The position numbers were made by a program, and so were the translations under genes. A stretch of 64,000 bases of DNA from contig JAQFVV010006628.1 in assembly GCA_028023455.1 (NCBI GenBank), forward strand, positions 542,772 to 606,771. The letters are read 5' to 3'. Below the pieces are notes generated by a model. It saw only the letters and a list, made by a program, of their open reading frames with translations, was not told the origin of the DNA and did no database searches. Shown here piece after piece: positions 24,401-36,450 of the stretch. Positions within the stretch are counted from its first letter, which is position 1. The number at the start of each line of letters is the position of its first letter. The stretch comes from Epiperipatus broadwayi. Taxonomy: Eukaryota > Onychophora > Udeonychophora > Euonychophora > Peripatidae.

Positions 24401-24900
24401 NNNNNNNNNNNNNNNNNNNNNNNNNNNNNNNNNNNNNNNNNNNNNNNNNNNNNNNNNNNNNNNNNNNNNNNNNNNNNNNNNNNNNNNNNNNNNNNNNNNN
24501 NNNNNNNNNNNNNNNNNNNNNNNNNNNNNNNNNNNNNNNNNNNNNNNNNNNNNNNNNNNNNNNNNNNNNNNNNNNNNNNNNNNNNNNNNNNNNNNNNNNN
24601 NNNNNNNNNNNNNNNNNNNNNNNNNNNNNNNNNNNNNNNNNNNNNNNNNNNNNNNNNNNNNNNNNNNNNNNNNNNNNNNNNNNNNNNNNNNNNNNNNNNN
24701 NNNNNNNNNNNNNNNNNNNNNNNNNNNNNNNNNNNNNNNNNNNNNNNNNNNNNNNNNNNNNNNNNNNNNNNNNNNNNNNNNNNNNNNNNNNNNNNNNNNN
24801 NNNNNNNNNNNNNNNNNNNNNNNNNNNNNNNNNNNNNNNNNNNNNNNNNNNNNNNNNNNNNNNNNNNNNNNNNNNNNNNNNNNNNNNNNNNNNNNNNNNN
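24401..24900. other. Assembly gap (500 N)
   Basis: Exactly 500 N bases, a common placeholder length for a gap of unknown size. Frames drawn through it are meaningless. Confidence 0.99.
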
Positions 24901-24949
24901 ATATATATTAGTATACTGTTGGGCAGTTTTGGTTGTTATATATATCATC

Positions 24950-25205
24950 TATACTAAACTTAATGGAATCAGAAGGACTTGAACTCAGACTTTCAAGCTT
25001 TCCATAGCTATACACTCTATATTATAGAACTGATACACATGACAATATATATGTGAAAAAGATAAATGATCTTCAATATACATATTTTGTGCTGAACCAG
25101 CACTCATCAGTTGGTCCAAATCACCATCTGCCACACATATATACAATCAGTGCTCAGTTTATATTAAGACAGCAAATCTTCAAACTTGAAAATCCAGGGA
25201 AGAAA
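24950..25205 (-). repeat. Family B fragment
   Basis: TTGAACTCAGACTTTC (B-box complement), AAAAGATAAATGATC, CAGCACTCATCAGTTGGTCC and CAATCAGTGCTCAG match family B in order. The minus strand has CCAACTGATGAGTGC...GCACAAAATATG, again with AAAA instead of GAAA. It is cut off at about 25205 before a microsatellite. Confidence 0.75.
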
Positions 25206-25239
25206 CAGTCAAAGTTCTTGTTGATGTCAATATTATTGT

Positions 25240-25378
<139 letters not shown>

Positions 25379-26469
25379 TTGAATAAAGTTTATTTAAATC
25401 AATTAAAGCATTTGTTTGTCCTTAATTGTATATACCACTTGCTTGACATTTGGATAAAACACACTTCTTAGGTCCCATTCAAAAAAACAGGAGAAGTTTT
25501 CATCTAAAGAGGCTAAGCATCTACCTCTTGGCAAAAATCTCTCCAGCATACACTCATAAACAAACATTGAAAAAGATTATAAATCACCCAGCTTGTAAAT
25601 TTTGGGGTTAAGATAGTATGAGAAATTTTCACCTTGTTTTACTCTTTACCTGACAATAATTAGATATCCATTTTATGAATAATATTAAACAATGAGCTGG
25701 GTTAACTAAGGATCAAATGCCTGAAAAAGAATCCTAAAGGGATTCTCAAAAAATGGTTGAGTTTTATCTGGCTTGAATTCAAATCCATTATGGGAATACC
25801 AACCAGATTCTCTACCATAAAATCATGATACTTTTTAAATGTATTAGAAGATACTCATTATAAAATGCATTCACTCTGACCACTTAAAGGAACAAAAGAA
25901 CGAAAAAATGAATTTTGTGATGGTAATATGAACTAATTCATGGACCACATGTATGGCATGCTGATTCTTTACTCTGATTATATGATATGATATAATGTGA
26001 AACAATATGTTAACCTTTTCGACTATTATTTCTGAAACATTTTGTTTAAATATATTTCTTATTTGTACTCTACTCTCATCGCATTTTTTATGGAAGCTAA
26101 ATTCATATTCGCTACTAAGAACGCATTCATATATAAAAACTGAGAATGGTGAAATATTTGAAGCTTCATGATATCCTTATTTTACATGTACTCACTGGGT
26201 GTCATTGCTATTAAATATAACCTGATTTCAACATATATATCTTTTCAGATATCTTTGCTTCAGGAAAGTATGGTCTAATGGGAGGTTTAAATATATCTAA
26301 AAAATATATATGAAGTTAAACTTAAATATAACTAAATCATAGATAAGTTAATTTATTTCATCTGTTTATGTCTAAGTAACTAAAAAAGCGAAATAGTTCC
26401 CATATGCATGACTAGTGAAAGAGACTGATATGTTTTTCTATGTTGATGGATAATTGTATTATACTCTGC
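25379..26469. other. AT-rich stretch, nothing recognised
   Basis: No coding or repeat signature was found. Confidence 0.45.
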
Positions 26470-26552
26470 ACGGTTTGGTTTGGCGCAGTTGATAGAACAT
26501 ATGCCTGGAGAGCAGGACGTTCCAGGATCGATTCTGACGCTTTCCGAGCAAT
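26470..26552 (+). mobile_element. tRNA-like SINE fragment
   Basis: GGTTTGGCGCAGTTGATAGA (A-box-like), CCTG/CAGG as a small arm, and CCAGGATCGATTCTGACGC (B-box-like) are in tRNA order. The B-box part matches the units at 10120-11090 (GGATCGATTCTGG). It is a single copy here. Confidence 0.65.
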
Positions 26553-26639
26553 AAAACCATTGAAATGAAGAATACAATAGTAAAAAACATACAATAGTAA
26601 AAACAAACAAACAAAAAACTCTAATATGAGAGAGAGAAA

Positions 26640-26790
26640 AAATTGTATTTATAAAAGATGTAATTATAGAAACGCGTAGCGCATTGATAAAAACTTATAT
26701 ATATATATATCTAAGAAAGAGATAGAGAGAGAGAGAGAGGGAATTGTATATTTATGAAAAATAAAATTATGAAAACGCGTAGTGCTTTTA
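26640..26790. repeat. Local duplication with ACGCGTAG around (AT)n and (AG)n runs
   Basis: A segment running from TTGTATTTATA to GAAACGCGTAGCGC is followed, about 105 bases on, by a related segment ending AAAACGCGTAGTGC. Between them lie (AT)n and (AG)n runs. Confidence 0.6.
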
Positions 26791-28427
26791 TCTAATAAAA
26801 TATTTTAATTTATTATAAACTATCATATTTTGATTTCAATTATTTTAAAAAGCTATGTAATCAATTTTTCTAAAAAAAAAAAAAATATTTAGTGAATATA
26901 TTTATTTACGATCGATTCTATACACATTTAATATTTTATGATGCATAAACAACCCCTATCATTTTCTCATTAACTACTTTGTGTTTTTTAAAAACCAAAT
27001 TTCTTTAAAGCAATTGCGTATGTCTTTTTTTTTTTTTTTAAGAAAAAAATCTAATATAAATTGTTAAAGGAAATATATGATTGACAGTTTTAGAAATGAA
27101 CGAATTAGAATAAATACAGCACAATATTATGGCTGAGACTTAAAATTATATAATTATAAACTCAACCCCGAATCTAAATTTAAGTAAAAAAAAATTTTTA
27201 AATAAATAAGATTATATTAATTAAATAAATGATTAATTAATAAAAATTAAAAAGCGTTACTTAAATAGCAGGCAGGTGAGTTACTTTACGAACAGAAAAT
27301 GCAACAGAAACGAGAGTGAAAATACGAATCTATTGGAAAATAACAAATTATCTTTACTTACTATTTAATTTTGATGGCAAGGTTTAACACATATACAGAC
27401 ACACACACATGCTATTTCGGCTTCAGAAATACTTCAACTACTCAAATAGAAATTTAATTTTTGTCATTAAAAAAATCCCCAAATAGCGGTCATATTTTCA
27501 CGGTAATGATTTGGAAGTTCGACCTCTTAAGTATTGAAGTCAAAAAACTTTATTTGTATAGCTATAGAGATCTGATTTCATGTCAGCAACTATATATTCC
27601 GAAAAAACCTTAGTTCTAAACCAATTGTAAACATCTTTAACCCTGTGTTAAAAGGGTGATATATATTAAACATTACTTGCTTTTGCTCTGCCAGTTTACA
27701 TTTAATTTCTACATTAACAGCAGTAATCCACTCTATCTTTTTACATTAAAGCCGTCTATATAAGCATGCCTAAGGATGTCAGATGATATTTGAGGTGTTC
27801 ATTGAATAAGTATATACAATTCAAAGCTCTTCAGTGAAAAAAGTCAATATCAAAAAGCTGTTGTAAGAATTTGATTTGCATTTCTATCAGTTCTCCATTT
27901 ATTGTTTATATCTATATAGATAGCTTTTCCGCTATTAAAGTAGTAGTTATGATATTTTGCTTGATATATACTATTGCTTTGGCAGTGAATCAAAACTTCC
28001 CAAAAGAACATCTAATTGAGGTCAGTAGAATATACTTTCAGACTGTCAGTCTATATAATTATACTAGCAAATTTGAACCCAAAACATAAGCATGCAAAAA
28101 AAAAAAAAATCAGGCAATTTATTTGGAGAAAAAAAATAGAAATAGTTTCTGGTCAGATGGATGCAGTCCAATCCATCTCAGTGATATAAAAAACAGAAAT
28201 TAGTCTGAAGACTGGGATATCACAGCTCTGTTTTCCATCAATTCTTCATGATTGTCTAGATAATTCTGCGTTGTTGTTGTCACATGAACTTATATATAGA
28301 TAGACAGAATTGAAAGTATATAGATAGATATACTTACGAGAAAACAGGCAGATAAATATAATTTTTAACAATCTACTTCAATAACTATTCCTTGTATATA
28401 TGATATAGAGATTGATGAACAAATTAA
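26791..28427. other. AT-rich stretch, nothing recognised
   Basis: The plus-strand frame at 27871-28089 has no motif and no unusual composition. I see nothing else. Confidence 0.45.
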
Positions 28428-29387
<960 letters not shown>

Positions 29388-29544
29388 ACAATCTGAAGAG
29401 AACATGATCACCTTCTCTATACTAGCACATAATTGTTGTAAACAAAGGCAAAACTCTCCATACAGTAGTGCCACCCTGTGCCAAACAGAGTAATCAATGG
29501 ATGCCAGAAGGCTTGTGCATAAAATCCTTATCTAGTGCCTACTC

Positions 29545-29603
29545 ATCCAAAATCCCCAGACTAGTTTCTGGCTTGTGGCCATCATCAGTGAGGAGCCTTG
29601 GAT
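29545..29603 (-). ncRNA. Hammerhead ribozyme motif, type I, best-formed copy
   Basis: On the minus strand: ATCCAA, internal loop, TCCTCA, CTGATGA, stem II TGGC/GCCA with the loop CACAA (four perfect pairs), GAAAC, TA, GTC, TGGGGA. In the last outer segment the facing bases read TTTGGAT after a short internal loop. TCCTCA/TGGGGA gives six pairs, including one G-U. Of all copies here, this one has a complete canonical core and stem II. Cleavage is predicted on the minus strand after the C at 29559. Confidence 0.82.
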
Positions 29604-29664
29604 CTGAGAGCACTGCACCTAGAGGGTTGCATTAGATCCTAAGATCTAGGTGCAGTGCTCTCAA

Positions 29665-29723
29665 ATCCAAGGCTCCTCACTGATGATGGTCACAAGTCAG
29701 AAACTAGTCTGGGAATATTGGAT
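29665..29723 (+). ncRNA. Hammerhead ribozyme motif, type I (right arm of fold-back)
   Basis: ATCCAA and TTGGAT pair fully. The core is CTGATGA, then TGGT, CACAA, GTCA, GAAAC, TA, GTC (C at 29709). Stem II keeps U-A and G-C but has two wobble pairs, and TGGGAA replaces TGGGGA. It is probably weaker than the left-arm copy. Confidence 0.76.
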
Positions 29724-29844
29724 GAGTAGGCACTAGATAGGGATTTTATGCACAAGCCTTCTGGCATCCATTGATTACTCTGTTTGGCACAGGGTGGTAC
29801 TACTGTATGGAGAGTTTTGCCTTTGTTTACAATCTGAAAAGAAC

Positions 29845-31359
29845 TCTTATTATAAATATATGCAAAAACTCTATTTTTAAGTCTAATTGTTTTCTGATAT
29901 AATGTTAAATAATAATAAACGTATACTTTTTTTCAATTTTTACATTGTTTATTTGTCTAACTTGCCTATAATACAGTCTTGAATTATCAATAGTTTGTTA
30001 AAACTTAATTATTATGAAATAAACTTTATGCAATTGTTAAGTCAGTCGTAATCTATTTTAATATTAATATTTTATTGTTGTAGCATATGTAGTGTGTATT
30101 TGGAACAAATAAATACTAAAAGTCAAACTGTGAAAACACAGTATGTAAAGCAGCTAATGCAAAGCAACCTTTCTATTAGAAAAAATACTTTCTGGCATCA
30201 AAGTCATTAGAATTTGATGTTTGCAAAACAATTGTGAATTCTTCATGAGGCTGATTTCCTTAGATGGAGCAATGGAGAAAAAAAATATGAACTGTTTTTG
30301 TAGCTAAAAAAAGAAGATGTTAGAGACATAGGGATGGAAAAAATAGAATATTGATTGAACATATGTCAAAGAATATAATTATGTCTCCCATATGATAAAA
30401 CAAATCATATGTCTCTCAATTAAATAAGGGAAGATTAAATTAGATGAGCCACTTTTAGCTTAGAAAGATAGTAGGAAAAAGATTTTTGAAAAATATCCAA
30501 TATAAAGACTTTATTTAACTTTTATAGATCAACTATTTCACTATTGTGAATTAAAGCAAGCTATGGAATATTGAAGATAGTGAAATATTTTTATTAGAAG
30601 CAATAATAATGATGAATGTTTGAATAAATATATGTGTACATTACAGAAGTTAAAGGATAATTTCAGTGTATTTAATTTGCGCATAAATTTTAAAAAAGGT
30701 CAAATTTGCCCTATAGTTTAAAACTACATCAAAAAACTAAGCTGTTGTTTTATCAAACACAAAAAAAATCAAAAAATATGACCAGCTCCTTACCTCCAGT
30801 AAAGCCTTTGATGAGACCTGGACATTAATTTCACTATCTTCTTCCTGTTTTTCAACTTCAACCAACCCAGCCTTTTAGATTAGGCAATTTTAAAAGAAAA
30901 TACTTACGCTTATATAAAACACTTTAACCACATTAAACAAGTTCTTAGTATCTCACAGACTATACAAACTTTTTTCACTATACCCATTCACATAGTGGTA
31001 TAACAGTTGTGTTCACATAATACATTCTAGCCAGATGTTAAATAGAACATTAATATAATCGTGTTATTGTACAATTTTTATTTTCATCAGGATGTAATTA
31101 CTATATATTGTTAATAAATTATTATTGAATTGAAAACTAAGTTTATATAACATCAGAGCTAAAAGGTAGATTAGCATCATTCTATATTTTTCTCATTGGT
31201 GATACTTAACTCAATGGGAGGTAGTTACTTATGTTTCAATTACTATATGTTTGAAACTATTTGTTGGACTATCTCTATTATCTAATATTAATCGTTAAAT
31301 GTCTTTCAACAATTTGAGCTTTATAAACATTTCAAATACAGTCATTGTTAATAATAGCA
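29845..31359. other. AT-rich stretch, nothing firmly recognised
   Basis: A weak LINE-tail resemblance near 30240-30480 was considered and not accepted. No other feature was found. Confidence 0.4.
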
Positions 31360-31760
31360 CACATTACTATATAACATAATTATATGGTATTATTGTCCTC
31401 TCTTGTTTAACCTACTCAATGACAATAATAAAATAGAAAAGAATCAGGGATTTTTAGATTTGTAAATATTGAATTTAAGGTGATTTTCTAATTAATTAGG
31501 TTATACAGAGTATCCTATTTAGTTAAAGTATTACATTAAATTTAATAATTATAAATGTAAAAGTTCCAGGTTCATTTTCTATATTAGTATTGTCACTGAT
31601 CAACCCAGCAAGATCTGAAGACCAAAGAATACTAATACCACTCAAAACATTGTCATACATACTAACAATTTAATGTATTTGAAAAGTTGAATAAAGTTTG
31701 AATTTTTCTAAAAATATTTAATAATTAATTTTAAATGATGAAAATATTGTAATATATAAT
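31360..31760. repeat. Family C copy, strongly decayed
   Basis: AATAATAGCACACATTAC, ACTCAATGACAATAATA, GATTTTTAGATTTGTAAATA, then GATCAACCCAGCAAGATCTG, AATACCACTCAAAACATTG and ATAAAGTTTGAATTTTTC follow the family C order in head-to-head form. The plus strand has CTGAAGA near 31615. Confidence 0.55.
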
Positions 31761-32285
31761 TACACATAAAATTCCATTGCCAGAAACATTGAGACAAACG
31801 TTGTTTTATAAATTTTAGAGAAGTTAAATATTTGTAAATAAAAACTGCTTATTCCTAGATCTTGTGTCATTTAAAATGCTAAGACAAACTTAAGGCATGT
31901 CATAGATACCAAAAAATAATTATGACCCATAGTTTGCCACTGTTTGTTATTTCATGGACAGCTTATTTTAAAAATCTGAATTTGAAAAATCACATCATAA
32001 TACAATAAATTTTTTATATCATTATAATGCTGCATTAAAAAAAGGTATTAAAATTAAACTATTTTAAATACAAGTAAACTTTACAAATCTGAAATCTAGA
32101 TGTAATATAGAGGTTTGAACCCAGATTTTCAAACTCCCTTTAGCCATCTCTGTATCTGTATATAAAATTAAACTAATAAATCAATTGATAACATTTATGA
32201 GAAATAATTAACTTCACAAACAGTTTAACCATGAAGCAGGAATACATTGTGGAGGACTCTATCACTATTTTGGATGTAACCTTTT
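31761..32285. other. AT-rich stretch, nothing recognised
   Basis: Near 32100-32150 it carries a short family-B-like end (GGTTTGAACCCAGATTTTC). Nothing else is visible. Confidence 0.35.
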
Positions 32286-32640
32286 AACATCACATGATCA
32301 CCATTCTTTACACATACACAAGCTGATAACATAGAGGCAAAACTCTCCATACAGTAGCACCACTCAGTGCAAGCCAGAGTAGTCAATGGGTGCAGAAAAG
32401 TTCTGTGTATAAAATCCCCATTTACTGCCTACTTATCAAAGATCCCCAGACTAGTTTCTAACTTGTGGCTTTCATCAGTGAAGAGCCATAGATCTGAGAG
32501 TACTGCTGAAACTAGTCTAGGGATATTGGACAAATAGATACTAGATATGGATTTTATGCACAAACCTTTCTGAATCCACTGATTACTCTGGCTTGCTCTG
32601 AGTGGTGCTACTGTATGAAGAGTTTTGCCCTTCTGTGTAT
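32286..32640. mobile_element. Family A fold-back, decayed
   Basis: It begins ATCACATGATCACC, then GAGGCAAAACTCTCCATAC, and ends AGAGTTTTGCCCTTC with inverted arms between. The centre is shortened. A hammerhead remnant on the minus strand (32436-32495) keeps CTGATGA, GAAAC, ACTAGTC and TGGGGA, but the outer stem I segments no longer pair well. No clear target duplication was found. Confidence 0.75.
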
Positions 32641-33556
32641 TTTGAATATAGATAACAACTTCATTTAATGCAGATAACACCATCAATTTAAGTTCAAAAA
32701 TTTGAGAGGAATTAGCTCAAATAAAGAATGAGAAGGTTCTGTGAATATTACTACCACTTTAGACTAATAATGGAAGGTAAAAAAAACTTTTATAATGACT
32801 CATTGATCAAGCTTTTTTTAAAAAAGTGACTATAAGATTGTAAATATTCCTATTTAACAAAAACAATTAAGGCATTTTTGAAACCAAACTTATCAGAACA
32901 CCAACAGAGTGACAGAGTGTAACTGACACCTCTAAGATCGATTTCCTGCTGTGTAATATAAATACAAAAAATATTGGCTCAGATTAATTGAATGGAATTA
33001 CTAATTACTCAATCTTCTATTAAGTTGCTTGACTTTCACATAACTTTTTAAAAAAATTACCATATAATTATATAAAACAAGTTAATTTTTAGTTAAATGC
33101 TTAGGTATTGTTTATTAGCTGTATGAGTAACTTTGGAACATTCTATTAAATTGAATGTTATAAATCATGCTTTTATTGACCTGGAAAGGTCGGGTTTGAA
33201 TTTTGTGTGAGATATTTAACAAATTAAAAATCAGACTTTCATAATATCCATAAAAAAACATAAGGGAAAGATAAACTGAGAAATAATTTTATGTTCCAAT
33301 AACCATTAAATATATATTATTAAAAATAAAGAAATGTCTATAATATATTCTAACAAAAGTTTATAAATAAAAAATATTTTACGTAAATAATAATATAAAA
33401 ATAAAAAATAATAATATACACATTAGTTAAAAATTAAAAATATATTAATAAAATACTGAATACAATTACCAAAAAACTAAACATAAAATATAAACAAAAA
33501 ATAAAACTCAAAATTATATATTAAAACTCTCTAACATATCATACCATTTATACACC
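32641..33556. other. AT-rich stretch, nothing recognised
   Basis: Very A-rich from about 33240 on. No feature was found. Confidence 0.45.
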
Positions 33557-33719
33557 TTTCTTAAACACTTTATCAATACTCTTTATTTATATTAAACTAA
33601 CAGTTTTGACTATCCTGCAGTCATCATCAGGATTGTGAAGAGCTCTGATGATGACTGCAGGACAGTCGAAACTGTTAGTTTGATATAAATAAAGAGTATT
33701 GATAAAGTATTTAAGAAAG
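33557..33719. repeat. Near-perfect fold-back with CTGATGA...GAAAC core
   Basis: Arms of about 75 bases (33557-33631 and 33642-33719) pair almost perfectly around a ten-base loop. The plus strand has CTGATGA at 33645-33651, T, GACTG, CAGGA, CAGTC, then GAAAC ending at 33672. GACTG pairs perfectly with CAGTC, giving a hammerhead-like core with one extra T between CTGATGA and stem II. A partner for stem I next to the core is not evident. Confidence 0.8.
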
Positions 33720-34419
33720 ATGTAAATGGTATATGTTAAGGTAGAAATCAATATATAGGAAAAGGAAGAAGAAGTAGATAATTATATTACTTCCAAAAAC
33801 TCTCTAACATAAATAATTTATTAAATAAAAATAATAATGTTGAAAATTTGGGAGATTATCATCATCTAGTTATATAATTTTAAAATAAAATGGCAAAAAA
33901 ATGCTATATAAGAGATAAGTTTAGTTATGAATATAAAATCTAAATTATGAATCACAAATACGCACATACAAATCACATTAGTTGATTATTTTGTTCATTT
34001 AATGTTTTGCAATATGGGAAAACTTGGGGTGGGGAATGGAAAGTGAAGTCAAAGTGGCTAACAGGTTTCTATGGGCATAGTTGCTGAGAGATTCCTGACT
34101 CCATATAAGGAGAAGTCATAGTGCATCACATCACATCACATCAAATCTCTCTGTTAATTTATTCTGCAAAAAATGTTTCTTACTGAAATACTTCATTATG
34201 TTTCCTGATTAAAAAATAACAGCATTGCATTTTATAAGATTGTCTTTAAGATAATCCTTATTATGTAAATAAAATCTATTTTCCCCATAAAGCACATTCA
34301 AGTTTATCATAAAACACTTTCTTAATCAATCATATAATATTCATTCATCTCAGATATCCAATTCAACAAAGCAATGACATCACACTAGTGGACTGTATAT
34401 TATTACATTCAACAAGTTG
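33720..34419. other. AT-rich stretch with a short (CATCA)n run
   Basis: The run ATCACATCACATCACATCA lies at about 34125-34143. Nothing else is recognised. Confidence 0.45.
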
Positions 34420-34800
34420 AAGAACATATTGATTGACCATACTTGTGTTGTATTTTTAAAATTATATGAAGTATCCTTAAATTAACTTTTCTAATACCTT
34501 TTTATTACTTCAATAGAGGTTTTCATACAATAAATTACTTAAAATAACAGTTCTATATACAGCTAATGGCAGTAATTATTTTATTATGATAAAATACCCT
34601 GTCTTTTAATTTGTTTCTTTCCAAAGACTTTGAAATAGGTTTTCCATTCACCACCAACCAGTAACAGATTGATCAACAACACAAAAGACAAAATTTCTTC
34701 CAAACTGACTCCCCCAGGTCATATATAAAATTACATGCCCCCATAATAACTGCCATTAAACCTACTATAGAGAAACTAAGACTAATATTGCCACTAGAGT

Positions 34801-35038
34801 AGCACAGTACAGATATCTATACAACAAAACTAAAAGTAAGACAGAGGGGGGCTCAATATTTGCTGAGCATGAAAGGACTGCTGGTCACACCTTCCAACCA
34901 ACAACTGCCAAAACGATCTACACTGAAAGAAATGATGCTAAATGCAAGGTCAAAGAAGCCTGCTATATATTAAGTGATACCACAGATATAAACAGAAGAG
35001 AAGCTTGCTTCTGCATTTCCAAAAAATGGATGCTATAG
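34801..35038 (+). pseudogene. GIY-YIG endonuclease C-terminal remnant (Penelope-like)
   Basis: An open plus-strand frame reads GGSIFAEHERTAGHTF, then AKTIYTERNDAKCKVKEACY, then INRREACFCISKKW and a stop at 35036-35038. The H-x-GH-x-F spacing followed by KTIYxERNDAKxKxKEAxYI and INRREAxF is the characteristic tail of the GIY-YIG endonuclease in Penelope-like elements. The catalytic strands are not readable upstream. The sequence just after the stop (CAATTTGCATAAATTTACAT, ACTTCCCGAAAGTGCTCAG) matches the arms of the 8.0 kb fold-back, tying the two loci to one element family. Confidence 0.75.
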
Positions 35039-35489
35039 TCAATTTGCATAAATTTACATAATGCTTTATTATAAGCATTTCTCAATTGGTAATGAGCTAT
35101 GATTATGGGAATATAGACTTCCCGAAAGTGCTCAGATGATTAATTAAGATTATTAATTATTATATTATGTAGCTTCATTACATGTGTGTAAAGCACAATT
35201 ATAGAGTTAAGAACAAGATACTGGAATTTCATCTATATTAATTTTTCTACTTAAAAAGCTGCCAGAATATTTAAATTGGCTCATATTCTTAAATTAATAA
35301 CCATCCAGTCTAAATATGTTTTAAGGTTGTTTTTCATAACTGGCTAATTAAAAACTTAAATTTTTTGAAAATTTATTACTAAATCAAAGTCTTTATATGT
35401 TACAACAAAATATTATATAGCAGAATCACCCTTTTCTTTATTTTTACTGTAATATCTTATATAAATCCCATTTATCCAAACCACTTTGA

Positions 35490-35705
35490 ACATTTTTTTA
35501 GTAAAATTTTTTTATTGTATATATATATACACACACCTACATTTTGACTGCCTGCAGTCTTCTTCAGATCTATGATATAATGTTGTTTTTAGTTTTTAAT
35601 TATTTATATTTTTATGGTATTATTTATATATAGTTATGTATTTTATTCCATTTTATTTTGTTTATTATATCATAGCTCTGTAGAAGACTGCAGGACAGTT
35701 GAAAC

Positions 35706-35749
<44 letters not shown>

Positions 35750-35760
35750 ACAATAAAAGG
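35490..35760. repeat. Fold-back ending in (TA)n(TG)n, CTGNAGA...GAAAC family
   Basis: Inverted segments (GACTGCCTGCAGTCTTCTTCAG on the left; GTAGAAGACTGCAGGACAG on the right) flank an AT-rich loop. The outer flank is (TA)n then (TG)n at about 35707-35750. Short open frames across the microsatellite are artefacts. Confidence 0.75.
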
Positions 35761-36450
35761 TTTTTGCTAAAAAGTGGTCAAATTGATATGGATAAATTGA
35801 AAATATTATATTCATTTTATGTTTTTATCTTTAAAACTGAGGGGGAAAATAGAATAATCTTTAGCATACTGTAAATCCAGAATACAAGAAGATTAAGTTC
35901 TTGTTTTTGCTTTTAATTGATCCAAATTAAAAATCCCACCAATAAACCTGATACTTGATTCATTTATACAGTTCCAAAAATCATAGTCATAAAACTTGAA
36001 ATCAATATTGAAGTAAAATACACACATTTGTCTCATCCATATTTTTATTTCAAATGTTTTAGATTTCCATTCTGGTATGAATTTCTTTTTATTTTATCAT
36101 GTAGAAGCTATTTAATATAAATATAGTGCCAAATGCATTGATTAAATCATTAAGAACCATACATAAGTTATTTTTTTGATCCTAATATTTTTCTTGCTTT
36201 TGTCTTATAAGAAAATCTATATTTATAGTGCTTTTTGATTTTTTAAAAGCACATTAAATCTCTAATAAATATTTTTTATGACTGGAGCCATCTATTTAAC
36301 CAAATTCTTGAAACCTTTTGTTGTAGTGAATAATAATGATATTCCATGATAATTAGGTGCATTTTATTTTTTTTATTTTAAAATATTGGGATAGTAGAAT
36401 CATTTTTGATCAAGTAGTTAAACTTCATGAGTCCTTATATTTGTAAAAAC

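Larger units (their letters stand above)
29404..29828. mobile_element. Family A fold-back with two opposed hammerheads and 16-bp target duplication
   Basis: ACAATCTGAAGAGAAC (29388-29403) and ACAATCTGAAAAGAAC (29829-29844) form a 16-base target duplication with one mismatch. Inside, the left half (from GGCAAAACTCTCC to TGCACCTAGA) and right half (from TCTAGGTGCA to GGAGAGTTTTGCC) are inverted copies of about 170 bases with high identity, so the element is a long hairpin. Each arm has its own hammerhead motif, left on the minus strand and right on the plus strand. The left end additionally carries the ATGATCACC segment, as in insertions A1 and A2. Confidence 0.88.
34420..36450 (-). pseudogene. 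Second copy of the decayed LINE, interrupted twice
   Basis: Segments match the 15.75-16.8 kb LINE in the same order: GAAGAACATATTGATTG near 34420, ATTTAAATTGGCTCATATTC near 35270, ATCATGTAGAAGCT near 36095 (minus strand LLHDKI, matching LLHDEM in the other copy), and TAATGATATTCCATGA near 36330. The Penelope-type remnant (about 34620-35140) and a fold-back with microsatellite (35490-35760) break the match. No intact reading frame survives. Confidence 0.6.

Noticed and set aside
24315-24948. Frames of almost 200 codons across 24.3-24.9 kb
   Set aside because: They consist of undetermined residues over the 500-N gap.
30240-30480. Another LINE C-terminal tail on the plus strand
   Set aside because: A few basic residues and a weak WIGHxLR-like string can be read only with several frame changes. 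That is not enough beyond chance.
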